Notes: a model not told the origin generated them from the letters alone. Counted from the first letter of the stretch, positions 1-12,283 are shown. The stretch is DNA of 64,000 bases from Punctularia strigosozonata HHB-11173 SS5 (GCF_000264995.1 NW_006767433.1:941333-1005332); one strand, 5' to 3'. Numbers and translations are program-made.

Positions 1-674
1 TCGGGATTTCGCGAACATTGGAGGGGGGAGAAGGGGGGGAATTCGTATGTAGCGAATTCATTTACATAGATATATATTCGGCAGGCCGTTCCGATTACGT
101 TCTATACATTCGTGTTCGTGGTTCGCATGCGTGTATCAATGTAGCATCATGAGAGCTCAGGCGATGCCACGTCGTCAGTTTTTGGTGGTACAGAAAAAAA
201 AAGGGGGAAAGGAAAAGAAGATTGTTTTTGTTCGTCGATTCGTATCGTGAATATAGGCGTTCCCCCGGGGGGGGGGGTGGAGTGATGGCTCGGAACGGAT
301 GGGATGGGGTGGCGCAAGATGGTCAGTATGTGTGTGAGGAGAGAGAGGTGTCCGGATTCGTTGAGGTTGAGCGATAATGGCGATGGAGCAAAAAAAAGTA
401 AAAAGTAAAAGAGCAAGTAGGGGGGAAAAAGAAGAAGAAGAAAGGATTCGTCCATGTCCGGATGGAAGGGTGTAAAAGGTTTGGAAAATAAGTACGAAAA
501 AAGGGGGGAGGAGGAGGGAGGAGGAACGTGGAAGTGGATCGTGAACGGAACGGAACGATTTGTTTCCTTTTTGTTTTCTTTTTTTCTTTGGCTTGTCCAT
601 GACCGGATGGACGACGGTTCGCGGGTCTCTTCCTTGGAATGGTGTATAAAAAAAAGGCGAATCGATTGCATCCT
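1..674. other. intergenic, purine/pyrimidine-skewed
   Basis: No gene is supported here. It lies downstream of the 3' end of the SUR7-like gene and holds G-runs near 30 and 270 and A/G-rich tracts near 370-520 on the plus strand. The open frames across it are low-complexity readings of these tracts. Confidence 0.6.
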
Positions 675-791
675 TTATCCTCGGAACGTGCAGCATCTGT
701 GGATTGACAAGAGACATTGCGCCGATCAGAGCTTCCGCGTGTACAAGAGAAGACAGACGGAGAGGGAGGGAGATAGAGAGGGAGATAGGGA

Positions 792-853
<62 letters not shown>

Positions 854-2134
854 CAAAAGACGCACGAGACGAGATAAGGTCCGAGGCTGGCGAAGAGCGT
901 GGCGAAGGCGGCCCAGAGGATGAAGAGTCCGTTGCCGGCGTCGAGGTGGATGCCGAGCGCGATGGCGGGGGCGGCGTCGGGCCGGGTGAGGTGCAGGGCG
1001 TTGACGGAGCGGGCGGAGGCGAGGGCGGCGGTCCAGATGGCGGCGGCGACGAGGAGGAGTAAGGAGCCGACGAGGGCGAAGAGGGTGGAGAGGAAGAAGG
1101 TGTAGGTGTGTCGGAGGATGCCGCTGCGAGAGGGAAAGAGGGAAGAGGGAAGAGGGAAGAGTTAGTGAGGTTACCGGTGATGAGGTGGAGAGGGGTAATG
1201 GCGGGAGGCTGGGAAGTGTGGGGAAGAAGCGAGGGAGATGAAATGTGTGGAGAGGGTTTAATGGGACGGGTCGGATGGGACCCGGAAATGTCGGGGGAAG
1301 GAAGGAAAAGCGTGCACGGAAGTTTGGGGGAAAAAAAGGAACGGGGAAGGTGTTGGTGGTGGTTACGTACACGAAGAAGGCGAGCGCGGAGCAGATGGTG
1401 CCGAGGAGGATGAGATAGTACGCGGGGGTGGTGAGCGAGCCGAGGTAGTTGGAGTCGTCGAAGCGGGTGGAGGCCTGGGCGAAGATGTTGTCCGTGAACT
1501 GGGTGTAGTTCGCGATCATGTCCGCGGTGAGCGCGCGGTAGGGCTGGAACTTGCGGGCGACGGTCGAGTTGGAGCATTTTCCGTGCAGCTTCTTCTCTCC
1601 GTCGGAGGAGGAGGAGGTGGTGGTCAAGTTGGAGGAGGAGGTAGAGTTGGTGGTGGAGGTGGTGTTGGGGGAGAAGGCGCAGTAGGAGTAGAGGCCCCAG
1701 GAGTAGTGCGTGCGCAGGCCGGTGCCGTTGGAGAGCGGGAGGGAGGTGTTGGTCGTGTAGAGGCCGTGGATGGGGTCGTTGAACTCGGCGGCGAGGGCGG
1801 CGCCGTAGTTGGAGGTGTTCACTTTGGCCTGTGGGTGAGCTCGGGATGAGCCGATAGAAAATCGAGGGTTTTTATGGGTAGGGCTGCGAACTGACCATGG
1901 AGATGCTTCGAGGGACGGTCGAAGTGCTTATTTGGCCGACCTTGCGCATCGTCAGGCACCAGGTCCGGCCGGGCACGGAGGATAAGGAGCTTACATGGAG
2001 GAATATGAGGAGGATGAGGGAGACGAGGCTGTAACGGCGGCATGACTAAAAGCGTTGCTTTGCGAGTGGGAGAGGACGCACGACAATGAAGAGGCGAATC
2101 CGATGCAGAACTCGCCGCGCAGCCGGTATCCCAT
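675..2134 (-). CDS. SUR7/PalI-family four-pass plasma-membrane protein
   Basis: This is a SUR7/PalI (claudin-like) protein of about 289 residues in six exons: 2134-2082, 2028-1995, 1940-1896, 1828-1371, 1123-866 and 696-675. The frame stays open across all joins. Donors are GTGCG, GTAAG, GTCAG, GTACG and GTGCG. The first membrane segment follows the family pattern (GFASSLSLVSLILLIFLH then VGQISTSTVPRS). A Ser/Thr/Asn-rich extracellular loop with cysteines comes next, then membrane segments around YYLILLGTICSALAFF, TFFLSTLFALVGSLLLL and LFILWAAFATLFASLGPY. The protein ends in SCCTFRG. Family members act in eisosomes, in cortical organisation or, for PalI/Rim9, in pH sensing; which role applies here cannot be told. 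The last intron carries a long CT microsatellite. The short last exon is inferred from its fit in frame and its Cys-rich tail. Confidence 0.8.
796..850. repeat. (GA)n/(CT)n microsatellite in an intron
   Basis: An uninterrupted GA run of about 55 nt on the plus strand, with imperfect GA-rich sequence on its 5' side. On the minus strand it is a CT tract inside the last intron of the SUR7-like gene. Length polymorphism between strains is expected. Confidence 0.95.
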
Positions 2135-2808
2135 GGCGGGTAGGAATCGAGGGGAGGGGGCGTCGTCACAGATCAAGTACGTTCGGGGAGTAAGCTAGAG
2201 AAACGAATAAAGCAGGAAGACAGGCGAAGTCGCTAACCCCGGGCACGGAGGAAGGAGTGCTTCCCTAAGTACTCGCGCTGGATTACGCTCAGGGCCCACA
2301 AACGCAGCGTCACCCTCGAAAACGCGAGGGGAGCGTGTTGGCGTCACGTTACCGCCTTCTCACGCTTCCACGTGTATCATGAGCGCGCCGCGGACTTCCC
2401 ACGCTTTGCGACTGTGGCGGTGACTCATTGTCCCTTGGGCCATGCCATTGAGTTTCCCGTTGATCCACGTTTTGCGGGGGCGGCTTGTGAGGCTGTTGGG
2501 CGTGTAGGGTGGGCAACACACGGGGGAGGGTTTGGACGCCGTCGCCGGGAGCCTCGTGTATCAGCGTCGGACGGAGGACGGGGCGAAGGCTCGATCGCCG
2601 CGCCTTCTCATTTCGGTCGAGCACAGCCATCGCAGCACCTCGTCCCATCGCGGCCCCAGTCCAAACGCGCGGCCCTTGCGCTTGCGCCGAGCCTGTCATC
2701 CTCTCAGCCGACATTGACCGAGCCATACACCCATTCAGCCCTCCTCGCACGACGTACGAGTCGATCGCTAGTCGACTTACTTGGCTTGACTCCTTCCCAC
2801 CGACCACC
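2135..2808. promoter_or_regulatory. shared divergent promoter region
   Basis: This 674-bp stretch separates the divergent start codons of the SUR7-like gene (minus) and the Atg26-like gene (plus), so it should hold both promoters and 5' leaders. A CT-rich plus-strand stretch lies close to the Atg26 start. I see no clear TATA box and no other gene. Confidence 0.5.
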
Positions 2809-5800
2809 ATGGGCACCGACCAGCCCGACAAGGGCACCTGCAACCCCAGCGCCAGCCAGTACCCGCCCAGCAGCCCCTCGCCCCTGCGGACCAGCTTCGT
2901 GCAGAAGCTCGCGCGGAACAAGAGCGCCGGCGGCGGCAGCAGCAACGGAAGCGGACGCGGCCTCGCGCAGTCGTACGCAGGACCGAGCGCGAGCAGCACG
3001 ACGAACAGCCCTGCCGGCCCCGCGAACATGAACAGCAGCGTCTCGGCTTCCGGCGGAGGCGGTAGTACCAGCGGCCCGAGGCGCATATTCAGCATCAGCA
3101 GACGAGACAGGGGCAAGGAGAAGGAGAAGGAGAAGCAGAGGGACGGGACGGATGGCGGTGAGCTTCTCCCATCCATCCTCACAGCCGTTATCCACACCCC
3201 CTGCACCTCAAATTTGGTGCAATCCATCTCTTCCTGGGGCACCGTGCTAACGAACCTTGCGTTGGGATCTATCGAACAGGCGCCCACAGCCGTCCGCCTC
3301 TCACAGCCCGCGGGAGTGCCTCCAAGCCCTCCCCCAACCCGAGCGCGAGCGCGAACAAGGACGACGATTCGCCCTTCATCCGGCCACCTTCGCCCTCGTC
3401 CTCGCCACCTTTGTCCGCCAGCCGCGGCCCGCGCCTCACATTCGGACTCGAAGCCTCCGTACGTCCTCCATCTCGACTCCCTCCCTCCGCTCACTATATG
3501 CGCCGCACATCACTTACTAAACCCCCCCTCCCTTTGTGTCCCCGCCCACAGATGCGCGTCGGCACCCAGGCCCTCATCCAGGCCCTCCAGGCGCTCCAGG
3601 GCTTACCCCTCTCCGACGCCGACGCCGAGCACGACGCCGACCCGACCTCGGCCTCGGCCTCCTCCGCCGACGAACGCCCCCGCCCCCCGCCGCTCTCCCC
3701 CGCACCGCCGGCGGACGCCGAATCCGACTCGAACGAGGACGTCGCCGGCCTCGCGAGCAGCATCCACACCATCCACCGCCCGCTCGCGCGCAAACGGCGC
3801 ACGCGCGACGCGGTGCCGATCCCCGGGTACCATAATAAGGGAAAAGGAAAGGGCAAGGAGTTGGAGACGGGGATGGGGATGGGAGGGCTGCGGAGGCGGC
3901 CGGCGATGTCGGACGTGGAGCAGAGTCCGAGCGAGGGCGAAGGCGAGAGCGGGGCGGAGGGGGAAGTGGAAGACGAGAGCGAGCGGGACGAGCGAGGCGA
4001 GGACGGCGGGGATTTCGAGGTGGAGGAGCCCGAGAGCTTCGCGGCGGATGTGAGGGGAGGCGCGCGCGGGCCGCCGAGTCCGTCGTCTGCGCAGACGACG
4101 CCGAAGGTCGCCATGTCCGCCGTCGCGGAGCGCATCGGCCGCGAGATGCAGAAGGAGGGAGGAGGGGGAGGGGGAGGAGCGAGGGACAGGGTGGAGAGCC
4201 TCAGGGAGCGGAGCACGGCGAGCCGGAGCGGGAGTATGGCGACGGTGCGGCTGAAGCGGCGCGCGAGGTTGGCGGATAAGTTGAGGGACGTGTTCGAGCT
4301 GCCCGGGATCAACGAGGTCGTGGCGGAGCTGCCGTGCTGGCTGTTCAGCCGGTCGGTGCTGCTGCAGGGGTTCATGTACCTCACGAACGCCTACCTGTGC
4401 TTCTTTGCGCACCTGCCGGCCAAGGAGGTGCGTTATTTCGTCGCCTAATCTTTCGTTCTTCTCGCCGAGGGCTCACGGGTACGCGTATATGCGCTGCAGG
4501 ATCAAGTACTCAAGTCGGGCTCGCTCTACAAGAAGGCGCAGCGCACGAAGCGCTGGATCAAGCACTGGTTCGTGCTCAAGAACGACGTGCTGTCGTGGTA
4601 CCAGTCCGCCGCGGACCCGTACTTCCCGCACGGCGTCGCCGACCTCCGCTACGCGCTTTCCTGCGAGCCGCACGGGGAGAAGGAGCTCCGCATCCGCACG
4701 AACGCGAAGACGATCCACCTGTCCGCGGACTCGGCGCGGCAGCGGGACGACTGGGCCAAGGCCGTCCGGCGCGCGATGTTCAAGAGCCAGCACGAGGGCG
4801 CGCACGTCAAGGTCGCGGTGCCGTACGGGCTCATCGTCGACGTCGACAAGAGCCGCGCGATGGACTGGACGGAGACGGTCGAGGTGAAGGTCCTCGAGGG
4901 CGGCGTCGCGATGGACAGCTACTTCTTCGCGTACTTCAAGGATATCGACGGCGCGCTCGAGCAGATGCGCGACGTCGTGCGCACGTACCGCCCCGCGGTC
5001 GAGGGCGGCAGCGGCAGCGGCACGGCGCAGATCATGGACACGACGGTGCCGCGCGCGCCCGCGTCGTCGCCGCAGGACGCGCCGCCGCGGCCGTCCCTGG
5101 ACCGCGCGGGGGAGCTCTCCCCGTCCGCGTCTACCTCGTCTTCGCGCATGTCGGCGGCGTTCCGGCTGTCGTCGCTGTGGAAGCCGATCTCGGACTCGCT
5201 CCCGCTCGTGCGCTCCCCCGTCTCGGCCGGCGCGAGCCTCGAGCCGCAGGCGGGCGAGCGCCCGGACGAGTTCATGCACATCAAGAAGGGCAGCTCCTTC
5301 GTCCCGCGCACGGCCGCGCCGCGCTCGATGACGACGGACCCCGGCGTGCACGCGCGCGCGCACGCGCACGCGGTGCCGGGGATGATGGGCGAGCGGAGCG
5401 TGTCCGAGGGCGCTGCGGGCCTGGCGCGCAGCGAGCACACGTATCCGCCCGGCACGCTGGCCGTCGAGGCCGAGCCGGCGCCGAGCCCGACGTGGAGCGT
5501 CGGCGTGCCGTCGTGGCTGAGGGTCCCCGGACGGCGCGCGCCGACGTCGCCCGCGAGCGCGGCTGTGGTCGCCGGGTCGGTCGCGGGCGTGAAGGAGGTG
5601 TACGCGACGAGCGGGGGGAGGCACCGGTCGACGGGCAGCGCGGGGAGCGGGGCGGAGCTCGGGTACAGCGTTCTCGATCCCGGGGCGGGCGTGGACCCGG
5701 AGATGCGCGACAAGTTTAGGACGTATTTCGCGTTCGACGAGAAGGAGACGTTGTTGGGCTGTGAGTGCTGGTTTCTTTTTTTTTTTTTTTGTAGGTGATG

Positions 5801-8425
5801 CGTTAGCGCTGATCGTGCGAGATAAAGATTTTCCCGGGTACATCTACCGCGTGTTACCGGTCTACGGGCGACTGTACGTGTCGACGAACTATTTCTGTTT
5901 CAAAGCGGGCGCCTTGGCGTCGAAGACGAAGGCGAGTGAAAACCACGCCGGCTCGTTCGTTCGCCGTGCTCACGCGTTATCAGATGATCCTACCCATTCG
6001 CGACATCCTGAGCACGGAGCCCTCGAAGGCGTTCCATTTCGGTCGCTACGGGCTAGTCATGAACCTCAAGGGGTACGAGGAGCTCTTCTTCGAGTTCGGT
6101 GTCGAGGACCGACGGTCGGCGTTCGTGCGCCTGCTCGAGAGGCAGATGGAAGACGTCCGGTCGCGCGCACAGCTGGCAGGAGCGGCCGGTCAACAAGACA
6201 CGCGGGACGCGCTCATCTTCGAGGAGTACGACTCGCGGCAGTCGTCGTCGATCAGCAGCGGCTCGGACATGCGCGGCTCGACCGACGCGGCGGTGACGGA
6301 GTCGCTCCCGGCGCATATGTTCACGTCGGCGTCGTCCACGTTCTTGACGTTCAAGCCCAAGGAATCGCTTCATTTCACGTTCTTGACGATCGGGTCGAGG
6401 GGAGACGTGCAGCCGTATATCGCGCTCGCGAAGGGCCTGATGGCGGATGGCCATCGGGTGCGGATTGCTACGCACGGGGAATTCAAGGAGTGGATCGAAT
6501 CGGTTTGTTCACCTGTGGGTTGACGTGCAGACGTGGGACTGACTGAAGCGGACCTACATGCAGCACGGCATCGAGTTTGGATATGTGGGCGGAGACCCGG
6601 CGGAACTCATGCGTATATGCGTCGAGAACGGGACGTTCACCGTGTCTTTCTTGAAAGAAGGACTCTTGAAGGTTTGCACAACAGAACCTTGTACGTCAGA
6701 AACGCGCGACTGACAATGTCATAGTTCCGTGGTTGGTTGGATGACCTGCTGAAGACCTCCTGGGAGGCGTGTCAAGGCACCGACGTTCTCATAGAAAGCC
6801 CCAGCGCCATGGCAGGCTTCCATATCGCCGAGGCGCTCAGGATACCTTATTTTCGTGCATTCACCATGACGTGGACTCGCACACGGTGCGTTTATGTCTG
6901 CCTCGTCGGTGTCTGTGCCTGATGCGTGCTTGTAGTGCCTATCCGCACGCGTTCGCCGTGCCAGAACGCAAGGTGAGACATTCGTTCTATCGCAAATTCA
7001 TGGATATGCTGATATACTGTTGCTAGATGGGTGGAGGTTACAACTATATGGTAAGCTTGCATCTCGGTGTTGCTAGCGCGATGCTGATGAAGAAATGATT
7101 AGACGTTTGTCATGTTCGATCAAGTCTTCTGGCGGGCCATCTCTGGACAGATCAACAGATGGCGTAGGAAGACTCTCGGCCTTCCCAGCACCAGTCTTGA
7201 CAAGATGGAGCCTCACAAGGTGCCTTTCTTGTACAACTTCAGCCCCACCATCGTTCCGCCTCCGTTAGACTGGCCCGAGTGGATTCGAGTGACCGGTGAG
7301 ACGCAAGATACTCGTCCATAGGATCTTGCACTGATCTCCATGGCAGGCTACTGGTTCCTCGACTCAGCCGAAGTGAGCGCCCAGAAGTGGACGCCCCCCG
7401 CGGAGCTCGTACAGTTCATAGACTCCGCCCACCAAGCCGGCAAGAAGGTGGTATACATCGGCTTCGGCAGTATCGTCGTGTCAGACCCCAAGGGCATGAC
7501 GCGGTCTGTCATCGAAGCCATCGTTCGCAGCGGAGTATATGCAATCCTTTCCAAAGGTTGGTCTGATAGACTGAATGCAAAGACCGGCGAAGCCTCCGAG
7601 CCAGAAGAGCCTCTGCCCAAGCAGATCTATCAGATCAATTCAATCCCCCACGACTGGCTGTTCCAGCGGATCGATGCCGCCTGCCACCATGGTGGCGCAG
7701 GGACTACTGGGGCGAGTCTGCGAGGTATGGATTTGCCTTCGTACATGCACCGAGTGCTGAGATTCCTGCTGTTAGCCGGTATCCCTACCATCATCAGGCC
7801 TTTCTTCGGCGATCAGTTCTTCTGGGCTGACCGTGTCGAGGCTTTGGGCGTCGGCGCTGGCGTCAGGCATCTGACATCAGAAAGCCTCGCGCAAGCTCTG
7901 ATAGCCGCCACTACTGATGAGAAACAGATCCAACGTGCCAAGGTTGTGGGCGAACGCATCCGCGCGGTACGGGCTTCTGTATGTTCACAGAGATCTGTGT
8001 AATTGACTGCTATACAGGAGAACGGCGTTGGCACGGCCATCGAAGCCATATATCGTGATCTTGAATATGCTCGTTCCTTGATCAAGCGTCGTGCCGACGA
8101 GGACGTTGGCTCTGACGCGGAGAACGCTACCATCCGTGAATCCCTCGAAGCGTTACCCGACCCGCAAAGTCCCGAATCTGTGGCCAGCTCCTACGGTTCT
8201 GGCCCTCGAGCATCTAGTGACTGGAGCGTCATCTCTGGCGACGACGGCACGCCCTCATCGCTGACCTCCCGGCGATCCAGCTACGGGGGTGACGGCAGGC
8301 TCGACCGTCCGCAGCTGCCAAAGCGAAACAGCCTCGCCGCCGCTGTTCTGTCTGTGTTGCCGTCTCCCGCTGCGATACGCCCCCGGACCCCCCGCTCAAC
8401 ATCGTCTCCGTCCCCTTCTCGCTAA
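2809..8425 (+). CDS. ATG26: sterol 3-beta-glucosyltransferase, Atg26/Ugt51 type
   Basis: A UDP-glucose:sterol glucosyltransferase of about 1,600 residues in about 14 exons. It transfers glucose to the sterol 3-OH and acts at membranes; some fungal Atg26 proteins are also needed for pexophagy. Domain order is: disordered Ser/Pro-rich N-terminus; GRAM segment ([20 protein letters not shown], about 4283-4430); PH domain (begins [20 protein letters not shown], about 4510-4790); low-complexity linker; second GRAM part ([18 protein letters not shown], then MILPIRDIL); GT28-like N-domain ([20 protein letters not shown], about 6380); and UDP-sugar-binding C-domain ([15 protein letters not shown], then [18 protein letters not shown], about 7680-7830). 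Start 2809 gives the full first exon. The intron at 5932-5983 must be GC-AG for the frame to hold. A poly-T tract precedes the acceptor near 5797. The last exon is a Ser-rich tail. Confidence 0.93.
5932..5983 (+). other. GC-AG intron in the Atg26-like gene
   Basis: This 52-nt intron joins ...ALASKTK to MILPIRDIL..., the expected GRAM-domain continuation. The donor reads AAG|GCGAGT and the acceptor TATCAG. The nearest GT (5937) would break the frame, so a GC donor is the economical reading. Confidence 0.7.
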
Positions 8426-8598
8426 CGACCTTGACTGTCTCACAAAGAGTTTCGAAATCCCACTCACACCATTGCTATTGGTTGGAAATACACTCGTGCT
8501 GAATGAACTTCCTTATGCAATCACTATGCAACTGCTATACCTAGATATTGTACGATAGATATACCCTCTAGTACATCCTCCGAAGACCGTCTGCATGT

Positions 8599-10184
8599 CT
8601 AGAGTACGGCTTCGTCCCTGTAATGCTCATCGAACACCTTCTTACTGAATTGTCCGAACGTGTTATTGGGGCCGATCGTCTGGTCGACGTCGGGCTGCAT
8701 GAAGAGCGCGAACGTCTGTCAGAGTAAAATGGGGAGTTAGCAGAGGCATAGGCAAGTCTCGTGAGGGAGGTACTCACCTCTCGAGACACCTTCTCGGCGC
8801 CTTCACCGGCGCCCACCCGGACGCAGTGAGGGGTCGCACGAAGCTTGCCTCCCGTTGCCAATTCGAGCGCTTCGCCCGTTTGGAATGCGAGACAATCGCT
8901 GGGGATCGACACCTTCGTGAGGTCGCCGCCGCGAGTGCGTATATACAGTCCGCTAGAGGGCGAGGGAGAGCTGACGATTTCAGGCTCTGATTGTCCAGGC
9001 TCGTGGCGGAGATACATTGCCTACGAGGTATGGTGAACTGGGGGCAGCGCTGCATAAATTGTATAAAGGTGCTCACTGAGCATAATCCCGTCAACAGGGA
9101 GTGGTCGAGATGGAAGCCACACCAGCTGTCTATGGGCTCATCTTCTGACGGAAGGGGGTTCTCAGCCGATGGAGGGAAGTAGTGAAGAAGACGGGCTTTC
9201 GTCGTTTGCGACATGCTGATGAGCTGCGGGAGCGAGATCGAGGCGTCCGTAAGATAGGATGCTGGAAGGCGATCAGCTCGGCCTGGGCTGATGGAGTGTA
9301 CGTATGTGCTTGCCAAATGGCTGGCATGCAGCCGCCAGTTCACATCCTACTGCGAAGACGAATCTAATGAAACGGGTCAAAAAGTCGGGGAAGGTCGATG
9401 TGTGCGGCGGCTGTGTACCTTCCGAGGTCCTTGAAGGCGTCTTCGAACCCTTCCACTGGTTTCAGATCCTTATCCGGCCCTAAAGGTCCCCAGTTCAGTT
9501 GCACGAGACCAAGCTCTGAGGTCAAACCTTACAAATGTTCTCCCCATAGTACTCGGGATATGCTTCTTTCAGCGCCTGAGACACGGTCGGTTTGTCCACG
9601 ATTGGATTGGCATAGTATGAACCCTTCAAGGTGTCTATTTCATTTTCACGCTGAGCATGCCGGCTGATTGAAGAGTAAGAATCACAGACCTGGCTTTCCG
9701 TTCATGATTTCCTACAATGATTGATGTTGAGCGATACTCCGAGCTCGATGACCTTTTGGCTGACCTTGCCATACGACCATCCGAAGCTGGAGCATCGTCA
9801 TTGTGTTGAACTATGAACCTAAGCCCTTTCCCGTACCTATATCGGCTCCGCGAGTCTGCATACTTCTCTCTCGTTGCCTCGTCGAGGCTCGCAAATTTGT
9901 CGGCGATCTTCAAGAGTCGCTCGCGCTGCGAGCGATAAGTCTCGGGCAAATCCTTCACGATAATGATGCCCAATGACTTGGGATGAGATCCAAACGCCTG
10001 TTCTACGAGAACAGATGCCTGTGTTGGTAAACTTGACGGGGCGAACGAGATACACGCAACGCGCACCAATGGAATCTCGAAGAGATAATGGCGACGACTT
10101 CAGCGTGGGGTACGAGACGGTTACAGCTCCTTCCGAGGTAACCTGAACCGCCGGAGACTGGGATAACCTTGTTAGAGTGGCCAT
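8599..10184 (-). CDS. isopenicillin-N-synthase-like 2OG-Fe(II) dioxygenase
   Basis: A clavaminate/isopenicillin-N-synthase-like oxygenase of about 350 residues in about nine exons. The N-terminus matches the family (AVTVSYPTLKSSPLSLRDSI, then EQAFGSHPKSLGIIIVKDLP). It continues with FGWSYGK|EIMNGKP|DTLKGSYYANPIVDKPT, ENIWPDKDLKPVEGFEDAFK and SQTTKARLLHYFPP. The catalytic part is WCGFHLDHSLLTGL, which supplies the HxD iron ligands, and TPHCVRVG supplies the distal His. It ends QFSKKVFDEHYRDEAVL. Such proteins use Fe(II) and 2-oxoglutarate or O2 alone; the substrate is unknown, and no biosynthetic partners lie beside it. I chose the second in-frame ATG because family members begin near there; an ATG at 10208 would add eight residues. 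The intron at 9262-9313 appears to be GC-AG. The 3' end converges on the Atg26-like gene, 173 bp away. Confidence 0.87.
9262..9313 (-). other. probable GC-AG intron in the oxygenase gene
   Basis: Read on the minus strand, the donor is G|GCAAGC and the acceptor TTCCAG. The length of 52 nt matches the 52-53-nt introns elsewhere in this gene, and the join gives ...AACQPF-ASYLTDASISLP. An alternative GT donor 12 nt downstream would leave an intron of only 40 nt and add four residues. Confidence 0.55.
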
Positions 10185-11156
10185 CGTACGCGACAAATGC
10201 CTTGCCATGATTGCTATGAAACTGAAGAGACTCTAAGTACAGAGGTCGTCTGATTTGATCCGAACTTGCACCCCGCGCATGACTTCGAACTACCAATCTT
10301 CCGTTCCCACACATGGACGTTCGACTCGGACTATAACCACCAACTAGTTTGATCTCTGCCTTGCGTTAGAGCAAATGCATTCTTCAAGTGGATGCTATCT
10401 GCTGGTGATACAGGAAAGTCAGGAATTACTGAGCTGGTAGTTCTGCCTTTTACTCCCGGCAGATGTTTCACGTCCGCCACGTCAAGGTCACAGTCAAGTT
10501 CGAGTTGGTCATCGCTGTCGCACCCCGAGAATCATTTTCAAGTCTGCGCTCGTCTGTGTTCGGTCGACCGCTTGGCATCCCCCCGCCATATGCGTCTGGT
10601 CGCTGCTCAGTCTATCCCCACAATCCTTACTTCGTACGCTCCTTAAGATCTTGGAACGATGCCGCCAGCAAGCTCAATCACGGTCACCCTCACTAAGAGG
10701 TCAACCGCGTCCGGGGCCGTGCCTATCATCCCGGTCATTTTCGGGCTCTTGTTCGGCCTCCCTGCCCTGGCATGGCTTATACGCAGGTATCAACGATCAC
10801 GCACAACATCCCCTTGTTGCATCAGAGAACTCCGTCTACCTACCATACGGAGACGGAACGGAACCTCCGCTAGTGATCGACTCTTGTCTCCTATCGGCCA
10901 ACTTGCCGCTTTGGCTGCCGTCACCGTCGGAGCAATCGGGCAATGGCTGGTCGTTCGCCGCATTCGGTGCTTTCGCGAGTTGCTCCAGCAGCTGCATCAA
11001 CAGATGAATCAGACCCTCGACTTTGGATGCCGAGGTGGTGCAGACGCTGCTAGGGCTTTCAGCGAAGAAGCCCCAATTGCGAAAGCGAGTTCCCTCTCCT
11101 ATCTACTTTGCGTTTATATCTAACGAATTCGTCACCAGTCGCACGCATGGTATGCG
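10185..11156. other. divergent region with one possible membrane exon
   Basis: Between the oxygenase start (minus) and the PB1 gene (plus). It should hold their promoters. A plus-strand open frame from 10659 encodes a Ser/Thr-rich start and then a hydrophobic stretch (VIFGLLFGLPALAWLI), followed by GTATC, a possible donor. It could be a first exon of the PB1 gene or a separate short membrane protein; I cannot decide between these. Confidence 0.4.
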
Positions 11157-12140
11157 ATGAACCGGCTCAAGTTGGTGCCAGCACGTATCTTGTGGGATAG
11201 GGCAGACCATCGTCGGAGCCTCACGTCATTTGCCCTGCCCCACTTTTCGCTCCGAAGGAAGACCTCGGCACAAGCCAATGAACCGCGTCTGCGAGCGTTG
11301 CACACATCTCCAGATCTCAGCCGGATCTCTCTCTCTACGAGTACAGGTTCTGCTCTATATTGCACGACGCGACCACTGCGCCGAGCCGCAGCTCCGACCG
11401 GTTACTTGGACATGTCTCACGACAGCTTCTTCGATATCGAGCTAGGGCCACCAACCTCGCCTGCCAGTACCCTTACCTTCCCCTACGGTGTTCCTTCTCC
11501 TACTTGGTCGGAATTCTCGACCACGTCGACGTTGCCCGTTTCCGACGAGTCCCCGAAGTTGCCTTTCTCTTACTCGGACTCGAACCTCAAAAAGATGGGG
11601 TCTCTCACCGGACTGGGCCTTAGACCGCGACTTGGCGCCTTCTCAGCATCTCCTCCACCCTCTTCCCCAGCTTCTGCGAGAGCGAGATGTACCTCGGGAC
11701 GCGTCGTCAGTCCGCTTTCCAGGTCTGTTCCGACGCGGCGGCGCGCTCAGTCAGATACCTCTGTGCTATCTCAGGTTCAGCTGCAAGTGGCGGGTTTACC
11801 CGGGCCTGAGACCCCGCAAACTCCTTTCGGGGACCCTACCACGATCGTCGTGAAGGTCTACGTGCCTGCCACGGCGGACCTATGGCGGATTCGCATCGCG
11901 GAAGATACTACCTTCGACGAACTCATGGATTCGATTCAATCGAAGCTTGGCTATACCGTGCGGCTCCATGTTCAGGTATTGACCCGTCCTGAAGGAACGA
12001 CAAATACCCAGTGTCCTCCAGATGAGACGATCGCAGAAGCCGTAGCACAGATCAAATCGCAGGAGGAATTCGCGGGGTGGATGCAGGACAGGCTCGTCTT
12101 CGGGTCAAAACATAGGCTCATTGCTGTGAGGATAGAGTGA
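11157..12140 (+). CDS. PB1-domain protein of unknown role
   Basis: An uninterrupted frame of 327 codons. The first 200 or so residues are Ser/Pro/Arg-rich and look disordered. The last hundred form a PB1-like domain (IVVKVYVPATADLWRIRI, then TTFDELMDSIQSKLGYTVRL, then a C-terminal LIAVRIE strand). PB1 domains pair proteins in polarity and NADPH-oxidase complexes (Cdc24, Scd2, NoxR), but I see no DH/PH, TPR or SH3 domain here, so no such assignment is made. An internal Met at 11412 (MSHDSFFDIEL) is a plausible true start, and the upstream hydrophobic frame from 10659 could be an earlier exon. The stop at 12140 is firm. Confidence 0.6.
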   Translation: MNRLKLVPARILWDRADHRRSLTSFALPHFSLRRKTSAQANEPRLRALHTSPDLSRISLSTSTGSALYCTTRPLRRAAAPTGYLDMSHDSFFDIELGPPTSPASTLTFPYGVPSPTWSEFSTTSTLPVSDESPKLPFSYSDSNLKKMGSLTGLGLRPRLGAFSASPPPSSPASARARCTSGRVVSPLSRSVPTRRRAQSDTSVLSQVQLQVAGLPGPETPQTPFGDPTTIVVKVYVPATADLWRIRIAEDTTFDELMDSIQSKLGYTVRLHVQVLTRPEGTTNTQCPPDETIAEAVAQIKSQEEFAGWMQDRLVFGSKHRLIAVRIE

Positions 12141-12283
12141 ACGAATTACAACATTTAGAATTACTTTATACATTCCACTATGTGCGTGAAATTTGCCACA
12201 TCGGTGGATTGCTACATCTCATGCTCGACGTTGAGACAGGAGGTGAGAGGCACGAGTAAGGAGGAAAACCGAGGAAAAGTACT

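Noticed and set aside
454-1062. 202-codon plus-strand frame with a long Arg-Glu repeat
   Set aside because: Produced by the GA microsatellite and by the reverse of the SUR7-like exons.
323-1822. Single 499-codon exon for the SUR7-like protein
   Set aside because: Past about 1371 the frame runs through an intron into Pro/Leu/Ser low complexity. The true protein leaves this frame at a GTACGT donor and resumes at 1123.
4473-5843. 456-codon minus-strand frame opposite the Atg26-like gene
   Set aside because: Arg/Ala/His-rich antisense shadow of the PH-domain exon; no homology signal and no start context.
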